In this document: positions 17,181-26,356 of the stretch, in pieces | Layout of the letters: each line of letters opens with the position of its first letter | How positions within the stretch are numbered: position 1 is the first letter of the stretch | Source of the DNA: Rhizobium sp. CCGE 510 | GTDB taxonomy: Bacteria > Pseudomonadota > Alphaproteobacteria > Rhizobiales > Rhizobiaceae | DNA: 64,000 nt | Direction: 5' to 3' | Assembly: GCF_000292525.1 (NCBI RefSeq) | Contig: NZ_AEYF01000044.1 | Coordinates: 372,001-436,000, forward strand | Program-made: the position numbers and the translations under genes | Notes under the pieces: generated by a model | What the model was told of the DNA's origin: nothing | Databases searched by the model: none | The model's input: the letters and a program-made list of their open reading frames with translations, nothing else

Positions 17181-18121
17181 GCATGATCGAGATCAGGAAC
17201 GTCACCAAACGCTACGGTGCTGCCACCGTCGTCGACAATGTCTCGATGCGCGTCGAGAAAGGCGAGATCACCGTCATCGTCGGCACGTCGGGTTCCGGCA
17301 AATCGACACTGATGCGGATGATCAACCGGCTGGTGCCGATCACCGAAGGCGAGATTTTCGTCGGCGGGCAGAATGTCATCGACGTCGAGGTGACCGAGCT
17401 TCGCCGCAAGATCGGCTATGCCATCCAGGGGCACGGCCTGTTTCCGCACCGGACCGTGGCGCAGAATATCGCCACTGTACCACAGCTTCTCGATTGGGAT
17501 TCGGCCCGTATCGCCCGCCGGGTGGAGGAATTGCTCGGGCTTTTCAACCTCGATCCGGCCACTTTCGCCGACAAATATCCGCATCAGCTCTCCGGCGGCC
17601 AGCAGCAGCGCGTCGGTGTTGCCCGGGCGCTGGCGGCCGAACCCGAACTGCTGCTGATGGACGAACCCTTCGGGGCGCTCGATCCGGTCATCCGCGGCAA
17701 GGCGCAGGACGATCTCCTGGCGATCCAGAAGCAGTTCGGCACCACAGTCATTCTCGTCACCCACGACATGGACGAGGCCTTCCATCTCGGCAACCAGATC
17801 GCGGTGATGAGCGAGGGCAGGCTGCTGCAATGCTCGACGCCGGAAAAGATCCTCACCGAACCCGCCGATCCCTTCGTCCAGCAATTGACCGGCACCTCCG
17901 ATCGGGCGCTGAAGCTGATGTCGCTGCTGCCGCTGAGGGAGAGCATGGAACCGGCCAAGAGCGGCCTCGCCTATGCCTTGCCGCAGTCGCTCAGTCTGCG
18001 CGATGCGCTGGCCGAAATGATCTGGCAGGGCGTCGACGAGGCGACAGTGCAGGACGGTGAGAAGGCGCCGGTGGGATCGATCTCGATGACGCGGCTTCTC
18101 GAACTGGGCCGCAAGGCATGA
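17177..18121 (+). CDS. compatible-solute ABC transporter ATPase (OpuCA/YehX-like)
   Basis: 314 residues. Walker A is GTSGSGKSTLM, the Q-loop lies in GYAIQGHGLFPHRTV, the signature is LSGGQQQRVGVARAL, Walker B is LLLMDEPFGALD and the switch His is in VTHDMDEAF. A C-terminal extension of about 80 residues has weak CBS-like character and carries an end similar to other proline/betaine ATPases. It overlaps both neighbouring permease genes by four bases, so the three membrane-complex genes are tightly coupled. Confidence 0.92.
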   Translation: MSMIEIRNVTKRYGAATVVDNVSMRVEKGEITVIVGTSGSGKSTLMRMINRLVPITEGEIFVGGQNVIDVEVTELRRKIGYAIQGHGLFPHRTVAQNIATVPQLLDWDSARIARRVEELLGLFNLDPATFADKYPHQLSGGQQQRVGVARALAAEPELLLMDEPFGALDPVIRGKAQDDLLAIQKQFGTTVILVTHDMDEAFHLGNQIAVMSEGRLLQCSTPEKILTEPADPFVQQLTGTSDRALKLMSLLPLRESMEPAKSGLAYALPQSLSLRDALAEMIWQGVDEATVQDGEKAPVGSISMTRLLELGRKA

Positions 18122-18867
18122 AACTCGTCGTCGCCAATCTTTTCCGCCTGGCGGCGCTGGTCTTGCTGCTGATCCTGCTGTTCAGGACCGAGTGGCTTTC
18201 CTTCCTGCTCGTGCCGCTGACCAGCAACAATGCGCCTGCCGTCTATACGCAGAACAGTCTCGCCTCGCTGGCCGCCGGGCATCTGCAACTCGTCATTGGA
18301 TCGATCGCCTGCAGCGCCGTGCTCGCCGTTGTCGGCGGCATCTTCGTGACGCGGGAAAGCGGCGCCGACTTCCTGCCGCTGTCGCGCGCTATCGCCAATG
18401 CCGGGCAGACCTTTCCGCCGGTCGCGGTGCTGGCGCTCGCCGTTCCCGCCACCGGCTTCGGCGCCATGCCGACGCTGATCGCACTGTTTCTCTACGGCCT
18501 GCTGCCGATCTTCGAAAACACCGTCGCCGGCCTGAAGCAGGTGTCGCCGCAGGTTCTCGATGCCGCCGACGGCATGGGCATGAACGGCACCCAGCGGCTG
18601 TTCCGCGTCGAGCTGCCGCTGGCCCTGCCGCTGATCCTCGAAGGGCTGAAGGTCGCGACCGTGATCAATATCGGCACGGCGACGATCGGCTCGACGGTGG
18701 CGGCAAAGGGCCTCGGCGAGGTGATCATCGCCGGGCTGATATCGGACAATACCGCCTTCATCCTGCAGGGCGGGCTGATCGTCGGCCTGATGGCGGTGCT
18801 GATCTATGACGCCATGGGCATGGTCGAAGCGGCGATCACCCGAAGAATCGGCTTGCGCACGGCGTAA
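18118..18867 (+). CDS. compatible-solute ABC permease, short form (YehW-like)
   Basis: 249 residues with a BPD_transp_1 domain. The coupling segment is VSPQVLDAADGMGMNGTQRL, and NIGTATIGSTVAAKGLGEVI is characteristic of OpuCB/YehW permeases. The start overlaps the ATPase stop by four bases. With the long permease it would form the heterodimeric channel of the importer. Confidence 0.9.
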   Translation: MKLVVANLFRLAALVLLLILLFRTEWLSFLLVPLTSNNAPAVYTQNSLASLAAGHLQLVIGSIACSAVLAVVGGIFVTRESGADFLPLSRAIANAGQTFPPVAVLALAVPATGFGAMPTLIALFLYGLLPIFENTVAGLKQVSPQVLDAADGMGMNGTQRLFRVELPLALPLILEGLKVATVINIGTATIGSTVAAKGLGEVIIAGLISDNTAFILQGGLIVGLMAVLIYDAMGMVEAAITRRIGLRTA

Positions 18868-18888
18868 GGGAACGGGTACCAAGACTGC

Positions 18889-18945
18889 CGTAATTCAAAG
18901 TGCTACAGCGTCCTTTGCTCGTCTAAAAAGACGTGCGGCGCTGTC
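18889..18945. repeat. Rhizobium extragenic palindrome (CAGCG...CGTCT family)
   Basis: CAGCG...CGTCT-AAAA-AGACG...CGCTG forms a stacked hairpin, preceded by AATTCAAAGTGCTA. A fragment of its left end occurs at about 14980, and a related form lies at 40449-40485. Confidence 0.65.
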
Positions 18946-18963
18946 GTGCAATGGGAGGCAGAC

Positions 18964-19359
18964 TTGGCGAAGATGATCCACTCGATGATCCGTGTTCTCG
19001 ACGAGGCGCGCTCGGTCGAATTCTATGGCAAGGCGTTCGGCCTTTCGGTCGCCGACCGCGTCGATTTCGACACCTTCACGCTGATCTATCTAAGCAATAC
19101 CGAGACCGGCTTCGAGCTGGAACTGACGGTCAACAAGGGCCGGACCGCGCCCTACGATCTGGGCAATGGCTATGGCCATCTCGCGGTTTCGGTCGACGAA
19201 GTCGCCATCGAGCGCCAGCGCCTGTCGAAACTGGGGCTCAATCCCGGCGAGCTGGTGGAGCTCAACCGCGACGGCAGGCTGTTCGGCCTGTTCTTCTTCA
19301 TCAGCGATCCCGACGGCTACAAGATCGAAGTGCTGCAGCGCCACGGCCGGTTTCTCTGA
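18964..19359 (+). CDS. VOC family protein (glyoxalase I-like)
   Basis: 131 residues of the vicinal-oxygen-chelate fold. It begins with MIHSMIRVLDEARSVEFYGK, as in lactoylglutathione lyase, and has the paired-domain elements YGHLAVSVDEV and DPDGYKIEVLQR. A TTG start at 18964 is preferred because GGGAGG lies five bases upstream; the ATG at 18946 has no ribosome site. Metal-binding His and Glu are present (IHSMIRV, GFELELT, GHLAV, KIEVL), so a methylglyoxal-detoxifying lyase is plausible, but members of this fold vary in reaction. Confidence 0.8.
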   Translation: MAKMIHSMIRVLDEARSVEFYGKAFGLSVADRVDFDTFTLIYLSNTETGFELELTVNKGRTAPYDLGNGYGHLAVSVDEVAIERQRLSKLGLNPGELVELNRDGRLFGLFFFISDPDGYKIEVLQRHGRFL

Positions 19360-19447
19360 CAGATCTGACGCCGCGCCCGATCGCGGCGGCACCCTTCCCA
19401 GAACACCTCATCCCACAGTTTCGAGCGGCATAAATCAGGAGCCATCC

Positions 19448-21904
19448 ATGATCGAGAAGACCACGCTCACTTCCGGCTGGACGCTCTCCTGCAACGATAC
19501 AGCAAGGCCTGGCCTGCCTGATGCCATCCCCGCAACGGTGCCGGGCTGCGTGCATCTCGACCTTCTCGCCAACCGGCTGATCGCCGATCCCTACATCGAC
19601 GTCAACGAGATCACCAATGACTGGATCGGCAAGGTCGACTGGACCTATCGCTGCACCTTCGAAGCGACCCCTGACGATGGCAGGGTGCAGGAGCTGGTCT
19701 TCGACGGGCTCGATACGATCGCGTTGATCGCGCTCAACGGCGAAGAGATCGGCCGTACATTCAATATGCACCGCAGCTATCGTTTCGATGTTTCGAGACT
19801 GCTGAAAGCCGGCCAGAATGAGCTCACCGTTACCTTCCGTTCCGCCTATGCCTATGGCGCCGAGATGGAGAGACATTACGGCTACCGTCCCAACAATTAT
19901 CCGGGACCGGGCAATCTGATGCGCAAGATGGCCTGCAATTTCGGCTGGGACTGGGGGCCGACGCTGGTGACGGCGGGCCTCTGGAAACCGGTCAGATTGG
20001 AAAGCTGGGATCGGGCGCGGCTTGCCGAGACACGGGTGTCGGCCACGCTTGCCGGCGGCGACGGGCTGGTGAAGATCCATGCCAGATTGGCGCGCCATAA
20101 CGACGGGGCGGCTTGCCGGCTTGTCGCGACGATCGGCGGCGCCACGACGACGGTAGCGATCGGCGCTGGCGAAGACGAGGTTTCCTTCGAGCTTATCCTA
20201 CCGTCGCCAAAACTCTGGTGGCCGCATCATCTCGGCGCGCAGCCGCTCTATCCCCTGACGCTTGAGCTCGTCGACGGTGCCAGCGGCGATCTGCTTGATA
20301 GCTACCAGCGGGAACTCGGCTTCCGCTCTTTGCGGCTCGACACCTCGGCCGACGTGCATGGTTCGGCCTTTACCTTCGTCATCAACGACGTGCCGCTGTT
20401 CGTCGCGGGCGCGAACTGGATACCCGACGATTGTTTCCCCTCGCGGGTGACGGCCGAGCGTTATGCCGCGCGCATCGACGAGGCAAAGGCCGCCAACATT
20501 CATATGCTGCGCGTCTGGGGCGGCGGCATCTTCGAGACCGATGAATTCTACGAAGCCTGCGACCGCATGGGCATGCTGGTCTGGCAGGATTTCCTGTTTG
20601 CCTGCGCCGCCTATCCTGAGGAGGAGCCGCTGAGGAGCGAGGTCGAGGCTGAAGTGCGCGACAATGTCGTGCGGCTGATGCCGCATGCCAGCCTGATCCT
20701 CTGGAACGGCAACAACGAGAACATCTGGGGCTTCGACGAATGGGGTTGGCGGCCGATCATCAAGGCTGATGAAAGCTGGGGGCTCGGCTATTATCTCGAC
20801 CTGCTGCCGAGACTCTGCGCTGAACTCGATCCCGACCGGCCCTATTATCCCGGCAGCCCCTATTCCGGCTCGATGGAGATCGAACCCAATGCCGACGGCC
20901 ATGGCTGCAAACATATCTGGGACGTCTGGAACGATGTCGGCTACGAAGTCTATCGCAACTATATCCCGCGCTTCTGCTCCGAATTCGGCTGGCAGGCGCC
21001 GGCCGCCTGGGCCACGATCGAAGAGAGCGTGCACGACGCGCCGCTGACGCCGCAATCGAACGGCGTCTTCCACCATCAGAAGGCCACCCAAGGCAACGAC
21101 AAGCTGATCCGCGGCCTTGCCGGCCATCTGCCGGAGCCGAAGACGATGGACGACTGGCACTTCGCCACCCAGCTCAACCAGGCCCGCGCCATCCGCTTCG
21201 GCATCGAGCACATGCGTTCTCACCGCGATATCTGCAAGGGCGCAGTGGTCTGGCAGTTCAACGACTGCTGGCCGGTGACCTCATGGGCGGCACTCGATTC
21301 AGCCGGGCGCCGCAAGCCGCTCTGGTATGCGCTGAAGGCCGCCTATGATCCACGCCTGCTGACCATCCAGCCGCGCGGCGACAGTCTTTCGGCAGTGGCG
21401 GTCAATGAACGCACATTGTTCTGGCGGGCAAAGATCGCCGGCAGACGCCTGAGGCTCGACGGCACCGTGCTTGCCGAATTCGAATTCTGGCGGCTGCTCT
21501 GCGACCGTTTCGAGGCCAAGGAATTTCCGCTGCCCGAAGATATCGTCAGGCCAGACTTACCGAAGGACGAGGTCATCGTCGTCGAGATGCTCGACAGGCG
21601 GGCCCTTCATTATTTCGTCGAGGATATCGAGCTTGCCCTGCCGGCGCCGCGTCTGAGCGTCGATGTCACAGCGATCGATGGCGGGTTTGCGGTTGCGGTA
21701 ACTGCTGAGAGTTTCCTGAAGGATCTCTGCCTGATGGCGGATCGGCTGGACCCGGATGCCGTTGTCGATTCGATGCTGGTGACGCTGCTGCCGGGCGAGA
21801 GCCATGTGTTTGCGGTCAGGACGATCAAGGTGATATCCGCCGATGACATTGTCGTCGGCACGGTTTTGCGGTCGGCCAATGATCTTGTGGCAGGGTCGCG
21901 GTAG
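19448..21904 (+). CDS. GH2 beta-mannosidase
   Basis: 818 residues. A sugar-binding domain (residues 1-190, with YGYRPNNYPGPGNLMRKMACNFGWDWGP split over several conserved blocks) is followed by an immunoglobulin-like domain and the TIM-barrel catalytic domain. The acid/base Glu lies in LWNGNNENIWGFD and the nucleophile Glu in FCSEFGWQAP. The Trp-rich FGWDWGP and GNNEN patterns separate beta-mannosidases from GH2 beta-galactosidases. No signal peptide is visible, so it should act in the cytoplasm on imported mannosides. It stands alone with its own GGAGCC ribosome site; no dedicated transporter adjoins it. Confidence 0.9.
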   Translation: MIEKTTLTSGWTLSCNDTARPGLPDAIPATVPGCVHLDLLANRLIADPYIDVNEITNDWIGKVDWTYRCTFEATPDDGRVQELVFDGLDTIALIALNGEEIGRTFNMHRSYRFDVSRLLKAGQNELTVTFRSAYAYGAEMERHYGYRPNNYPGPGNLMRKMACNFGWDWGPTLVTAGLWKPVRLESWDRARLAETRVSATLAGGDGLVKIHARLARHNDGAACRLVATIGGATTTVAIGAGEDEVSFELILPSPKLWWPHHLGAQPLYPLTLELVDGASGDLLDSYQRELGFRSLRLDTSADVHGSAFTFVINDVPLFVAGANWIPDDCFPSRVTAERYAARIDEAKAANIHMLRVWGGGIFETDEFYEACDRMGMLVWQDFLFACAAYPEEEPLRSEVEAEVRDNVVRLMPHASLILWNGNNENIWGFDEWGWRPIIKADESWGLGYYLDLLPRLCAELDPDRPYYPGSPYSGSMEIEPNADGHGCKHIWDVWNDVGYEVYRNYIPRFCSEFGWQAPAAWATIEESVHDAPLTPQSNGVFHHQKATQGNDKLIRGLAGHLPEPKTMDDWHFATQLNQARAIRFGIEHMRSHRDICKGAVVWQFNDCWPVTSWAALDSAGRRKPLWYALKAAYDPRLLTIQPRGDSLSAVAVNERTLFWRAKIAGRRLRLDGTVLAEFEFWRLLCDRFEAKEFPLPEDIVRPDLPKDEVIVVEMLDRRALHYFVEDIELALPAPRLSVDVTAIDGGFAVAVTAESFLKDLCLMADRLDPDAVVDSMLVTLLPGESHVFAVRTIKVISADDIVVGTVLRSANDLVAGSR

Positions 21905-21908
21905 GGGT

Positions 21909-22058
21909 TGCCCCTCACCCTAACCCTCTCCCCGTAAACGGGGCGAAACGGGGAGAGGGGACGTGCCCTGCGAGAGGTTGGCGGGGGACGGAGAGTTCGC
22001 GGCTATCCCCCTTCGCCCCGTTTACGGGGAGAAGGTGCCGGCAGGCGGATGAGGGGCT
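21909..22058. repeat. RIME-like intergenic mosaic repeat, copy 4
   Basis: CCCCTCACCCTAACCC ... GGCGGATGAGGGGC, same orientation as copies 3 and 5, with CCCCGTAAACGGGG and CCCCGTTTACGGGG hairpins. Confidence 0.85.
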
Positions 22059-22081
22059 GACCCGCGGTAAACCGCCACACC

Positions 22082-22105
22082 AAAAGGCCCCGCACTCGCG
22101 GAGCC
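22082..22105 (-). terminator. terminator of the PRC-barrel gene
   Basis: On the minus strand GGCTCCGC-GAGT-GCGGGGCC (one mismatch) is followed by TTTT, 27 bases after the stop codon at 22132. Confidence 0.7.
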
Positions 22106-22131
22106 CTTCCAGTTCGGCCGATCGAACGAGA

Positions 22132-22524
22132 TTACATCCAGTAGGGCGGCACGCCGTAGTAGTCATAGACCCGGCGGCCATTGTCGTTGTACCAGCTGTC
22201 GTCATCGTCCGCGTAGCTCGGTGCGCCTTCGATCTGTTCCTTGGTCAGGTCGATGCGATAGCCATCCAGCTGGGTGTCGTAGTTCAGCTTTTCCCAGGGA
22301 AGCGGATAGTGATCGTGGCCGATGCCGAGGAAGCCGCCGAAGCTCAGTACGGCATAGGCGACGCGGCCGTCGAGTTTACCGATGATCAGACGTTCGATCG
22401 AGCCGATATGCTTGCCATCGGCGCCATAGACACGGGTGCCTTCGACACGGTCGCTGGCGATCAGCGAATGCGTGCTCTTCGCGTTCGGGTCACGGCGGTT
22501 GGCGTCAGTTTCCTGATTGAGCAT
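22132..22524 (-). CDS. PRC-barrel domain protein
   Basis: 130 residues from the ATG at 22524, which has AAAGGAG upstream. The PRC-barrel core runs from about residue 20 to 95 (SLIASDRVEGTRVYGADGKH, GSIERLIIGKLDGRVAYAVL, FGGFLGIGHDHYPLPW). A Tyr/Asp-rich tail ends VYDYYGVPPYWM. Such proteins are common stress-associated surface or cytoplasmic proteins in rhizobia, and the exact role is unknown. It is divergent from fadD. Confidence 0.88.
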   Translation of the reverse strand: MLNQETDANRRDPNAKSTHSLIASDRVEGTRVYGADGKHIGSIERLIIGKLDGRVAYAVLSFGGFLGIGHDHYPLPWEKLNYDTQLDGYRIDLTKEQIEGAPSYADDDDSWYNDNGRRVYDYYGVPPYWM

Positions 22525-22754
22525 TGTGCATCTCCTTTGGTTCCTCACGGGGTACCTAGACAACGTGGCGCTATACTCAAAGTTCCGCTGCTCGAACGGG
22601 CCATTATTGACGTTTACGTCAAGGTTAGTATAGCTTCAATTCGGCTTGAACCATTCGAGCAATGGCATAAGCTGCCGGACTGGAAGATGGAGGATCTTTC
22701 CGGTCGATCTGCCGACCGATCGTCGGCGCGGCGGCCGCAGGGGAGAGAGACACG

Positions 22755-24455
22755 ATGAACAGCATTTCCGTCCATCCGAACGGCGCCAGGCCTGAGAAGC
22801 CCTGGCTTGCCGCCTATCCCGCTATGGTTCCGGCCGAACTCCCGCCGCTGGAATATGCCTCGCTGGCGGAACTGCTGGAAAAATCCTGTGCCCGCTACGC
22901 CGACCGGACCGCCTTTGCCAGCATGGGCAAGGCAATGAGCTATCGCGACTTGGAGAGCCAGACGCGCAAGGTCGCCGCTTGGCTGCAGAGCACCGGCCTT
23001 GAGAAGGGCGACCGCGTCGCCGTGATGATGCCGAACGTGTTGCAGAACCCGGTCGCGACCTATGCCATCCTGCGGGCCGGCCTCGTCGTCGTCAACGTCA
23101 ACCCGCTCTATACGCCGCGCGAACTCGAGCACCAGCTGCGCGATTCCGGCGCCAAGGCGATCTTCGTGCTGGAGAATTTTGCCCGCACGGTCGAGCAGGT
23201 CTTGAACAAGACCGACCTCAGACATGTCGTCGTCACCTCGCTCGGCGACATGCTGGGGGTCAAGGGACTGATCGTCAATTTCACCGTGCGCAAGGTGAAA
23301 AAGCTCGTTCCGGCCTGGTCGATCCCTGAGCACAAGAGCTTCGCCCAGGTGCTGCGCGAAGGTGCGAAAAAAGGCCTCCAACCGGTCACACTTGCGGGCA
23401 GCGACATCGCCTTTTTGCAATATACCGGCGGCACGACCGGCGTTGCCAAGGGTGCGGTGCTGACGCATGCAAACCTGCTTGCCAACAAGCTGCAGCTGTC
23501 GCTCTGGCTGCGCTCGGCCTTCGAGCGGAAGAAGCAGCCCGAGGTGCTGAATTTCCTCTGCGCCCTGCCGCTCTACCACATCTTCGCGCTGACGGTGAAT
23601 TCGCTGATGGGCATGTCGCTCGGCGCCCGCAACATCTTGATCGCCAATCCGCGCGACATTCCCGGCCTCGTCAAGGCATTCGGCAAGTCCGATGTGCATA
23701 TTTTCCCCGGCCTCAACACGCTGTTCAACGCGCTGATGAACAATGCCGATTTCGCCAAGCTCGACTTCTCGCCGCTGATCATGTCGCTCGGCGGCGGCAT
23801 GGCGGTGCAGCGCCCGGTTGCCGAACGCTGGCTGAAGATCACGGGGACGCCGGTGACGGAGGGATACGGCCTTTCCGAGACCTCGCCGGTTGCCACCGCC
23901 AACCGTTTCGATTCGGCTGAATTCACTGGCACGATCGGCCTGCCGATGCCCTCCACCGACCTCGATATCCGCGACGAGGACGGCCATTCGCTGCCGCTCG
24001 GCGACGTCGGCGAGATCTGCATCCGCGGGCCGCAGGTGATGGCCGGCTACTGGCAGAAGCCGGAGGAAACGGCGCGGGTGATGACGGAGGACGGCTATTT
24101 CCGCTCGGGCGACATGGGCTACATGGATGACCGCGGCTTTACCAAGATCGTCGACCGCAAGAAGGATATGATCCTGGTTTCAGGCTTCAACGTCTATCCG
24201 AACGAGATCGAGGAAGTCGCCGCCATGCATGCCGGCATCCTCGAAGCGGCGGCGATCGGCGTGCCGGACGGGCATTCGGGCGAAGCGGTCAAACTCTTCG
24301 TGGTCAGGAAGGACCCGAAGCTGACGGAAGCCGAGGTGAAAGCCCATTGCATCGCCAACCTCACCAACTACAAGCGCCCACGCTTCATCGAATTCCGCAC
24401 CGAACTGCCGAAGTCGCCTGTTGGCAAGATCCTGCGCAAAGACCTGCGCGGCTGA
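22755..24455 (+). CDS. fadD: long-chain fatty acid-CoA ligase
   Basis: 566 residues of the adenylate-forming family. The AMP-binding P-loop is YTGGTTGVAKGA, followed by GYGLSETSP, the hinge region YFRSGDMGYMDD and the catalytic lysine segment KSPVGKILRKDLR at the C-terminus. It activates fatty acids to acyl-CoA at the inner membrane for beta-oxidation. GGGAGAGA precedes the ATG. In Sinorhizobium fadD is also placed next to pgi, which supports orthology. A terminator closes the gene at 24481-24509. Confidence 0.93.
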   Translation: MNSISVHPNGARPEKPWLAAYPAMVPAELPPLEYASLAELLEKSCARYADRTAFASMGKAMSYRDLESQTRKVAAWLQSTGLEKGDRVAVMMPNVLQNPVATYAILRAGLVVVNVNPLYTPRELEHQLRDSGAKAIFVLENFARTVEQVLNKTDLRHVVVTSLGDMLGVKGLIVNFTVRKVKKLVPAWSIPEHKSFAQVLREGAKKGLQPVTLAGSDIAFLQYTGGTTGVAKGAVLTHANLLANKLQLSLWLRSAFERKKQPEVLNFLCALPLYHIFALTVNSLMGMSLGARNILIANPRDIPGLVKAFGKSDVHIFPGLNTLFNALMNNADFAKLDFSPLIMSLGGGMAVQRPVAERWLKITGTPVTEGYGLSETSPVATANRFDSAEFTGTIGLPMPSTDLDIRDEDGHSLPLGDVGEICIRGPQVMAGYWQKPEETARVMTEDGYFRSGDMGYMDDRGFTKIVDRKKDMILVSGFNVYPNEIEEVAAMHAGILEAAAIGVPDGHSGEAVKLFVVRKDPKLTEAEVKAHCIANLTNYKRPRFIEFRTELPKSPVGKILRKDLRG

Positions 24456-24480
24456 ATTTGACAATCTGATGAAATCGACG

Positions 24481-24509
24481 GCCATCCGCCTGCCGCGGGT
24501 GGCTTTTTT
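24481..24509 (+). terminator. rho-independent terminator of fadD
   Basis: GCCATCCGC-CTGCC-GCGGGTGGC with one G-U pair in RNA, followed by TTTTTT; 26 bases after the fadD stop. Confidence 0.85.
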
Positions 24510-24593
24510 GTATCCGGAGTGGCGGCTGAACTTGATTTGCCCCCGATAAAGCGAATAGTTTCCGCAACCTTTCCGCCTCTAGAGGAGCCTCCC

Positions 24594-26219
24594 ATGAACG
24601 CCATCGTCGAACAGCTGAAAAGCACCGCTGATGCCACCAAGGCAACCGATATCCGTGCCGCCTTCGCCTCCGATTCCGCGCGCTTTTCACGCTTTTCCGT
24701 TTCGCTTGACGACCTGTTGATGGATTTTTCCAAGACGGCGGTGAACGACGACATCCTCAAGCTGCTGGTCAAGCTTGCCGAAGAGGGCGGCGTCGAAAAG
24801 AAGCGCGAGGAGATGTTCTCCGGCAAGGCGATCAATTTCACCGAGGATCGCGCCGTTCTGCACACGGCGCTGCGCAATCGCTCCAACACGCCGGTTCTGG
24901 TCGACGGCAAGGACGTCATGCCCGACGTCAATGCGGTGCTTGCCGCCATGGGCAAGTTTGCCGACGACATCCGCTCCGGCACACTGAAGGGCGCCACCGG
25001 CAAGGCGATCACCGATGTCATCAATATCGGCATCGGCGGCTCGGATCTCGGCCCGGTGATGGCAACGCTGGCGCTTGCCCCCTTCCATGACGGCCCGCGG
25101 GCGCATTTCGTCTCCAACATCGACGGCGCCCATATCGCCGATATCCTCAAGCTGGTGCAGCCTGAGACAACGCTGTTCATCGTTGCCTCGAAGACCTTCA
25201 CCACCGTGGAGACGATGACCAATGCGCAGACGGCGCGCAAGTTCATCGCCAAGGCGCTCGGTGAAGCGGCTGTGCAACACCACTTCGCCGCCGTCTCGAC
25301 GGCGCTCGACAAGGTTTCCGCCTTCGGGATCGACAGCGCCCGCGTCTTCGGCTTCTGGGACTGGGTCGGCGGTCGCTACTCGATCTGGTCGGCGATCGGC
25401 CTGCCGCTGATGATCGCCGTCGGCCCGGATAATTTCGGCAAGTTCCTCGATGGCGCCCATGCCATCGACAATCACTTCCGTAAGGCACCGATTACCGAGA
25501 ACCTGCCGATGCTGCTCGGCCTGATCGGTTTCTACCATCGCAACGTGCTCGGCTATTCGACCCGCGCCATCCTGCCCTACGACCAGCGCCTGTCGCGCTT
25601 TCCCGCCTATCTGCAGCAGCTCGACATGGAATCGAACGGCAAGGGCGTCACCATCGACGGCACGCCGGTCGAGGGCAATTCCGGCCCGGTCGTCTGGGGC
25701 GAGCCCGGCACCAACGGCCAGCACGCCTTCTATCAGCTGATCCATCAGGGCACGAGCATCATCCCGGCCGAATTCATGATCGGCGCCAACGCTTTCGAGC
25801 CCGAACTGCGCCATCAGCACCAGCTGCTGATCTCCAACGTTCTCGCCCAATCGGAAGCGCTGATGAAGGGCCGCAGCTTCGACGAAGCCAAGAAGCAGCT
25901 GACCGACAAGGGCATGGACGACAAAAAAGCCGATTTCATCGCCCCGCACCGCGTCTTCACCGGCAACCGGCCGTCGATCACCTTCGTCTACGACAAGCTG
26001 ACGCCCTATGCTCTCGGCCGCCTGATCGCGCTTTACGAACACCGGGTCTTCGTCGAAGGCGTGCTCTTCCGCATCAACTCCTTCGACCAGTGGGGCGTCG
26101 AACTCGGCAAGGAACTGGCGACCGGCCTGCTGCCGGTTGTCGAGGGCAAGGAGAGTGCGGCATCGCATGATTCTTCGACGCAGGGCCTGGTTGCGGCGCT
26201 GGCGAAGCTTGCGAAGTAG
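24594..26219 (+). CDS. pgi: glucose-6-phosphate isomerase
   Basis: 541 residues, typical length. Signature segments are present: GIGGSDLGPVMA, NIDGAHIADIL, ASKTFTTVETMTNA, FGFWDWVGGRYSIWSAIGL, the catalytic Glu/His region MESNGKGV and GTNGQHAFYQLIHQGT, and the C-terminal VFVEGVLFRINSFDQWGVELGK. It interconverts glucose 6-phosphate and fructose 6-phosphate in the cytoplasm. The start at 24594 has AGAGGAG upstream. With frk and the frc importer nearby it channels fructose into the Entner-Doudoroff route that rhizobia use. Confidence 0.96.
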   Translation: MNAIVEQLKSTADATKATDIRAAFASDSARFSRFSVSLDDLLMDFSKTAVNDDILKLLVKLAEEGGVEKKREEMFSGKAINFTEDRAVLHTALRNRSNTPVLVDGKDVMPDVNAVLAAMGKFADDIRSGTLKGATGKAITDVINIGIGGSDLGPVMATLALAPFHDGPRAHFVSNIDGAHIADILKLVQPETTLFIVASKTFTTVETMTNAQTARKFIAKALGEAAVQHHFAAVSTALDKVSAFGIDSARVFGFWDWVGGRYSIWSAIGLPLMIAVGPDNFGKFLDGAHAIDNHFRKAPITENLPMLLGLIGFYHRNVLGYSTRAILPYDQRLSRFPAYLQQLDMESNGKGVTIDGTPVEGNSGPVVWGEPGTNGQHAFYQLIHQGTSIIPAEFMIGANAFEPELRHQHQLLISNVLAQSEALMKGRSFDEAKKQLTDKGMDDKKADFIAPHRVFTGNRPSITFVYDKLTPYALGRLIALYEHRVFVEGVLFRINSFDQWGVELGKELATGLLPVVEGKESAASHDSSTQGLVAALAKLAK

Positions 26220-26230
26220 GCGTTTTGGAC

Positions 26231-26346
26231 TGCCCCTAACCCTCGCCCCGCTTGCGGGGTGAGGGGACGTGCCATACGTGATGTAGGCGTGGGACGAGAG
26301 GTCGCGGCTTGTCCGGAAGGACGGTGGCGGCAGCCGGATGAGGGGC
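26231..26346. repeat. RIME-like intergenic mosaic repeat, copy 5
   Basis: CCCCTAACCCTCGCCCCG ... CAGCCGGATGAGGGGC; shorter, and the second inner palindrome is eroded. It lies between convergent pgi and lldD. Confidence 0.75.
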
Positions 26347-26356
26347 GGACCCGGCC

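Noticed and set aside
22614..23987. Minus-strand open frame of 457 codons
   Set aside because: Antisense to fadD; amino acid composition is that of a shadow frame.
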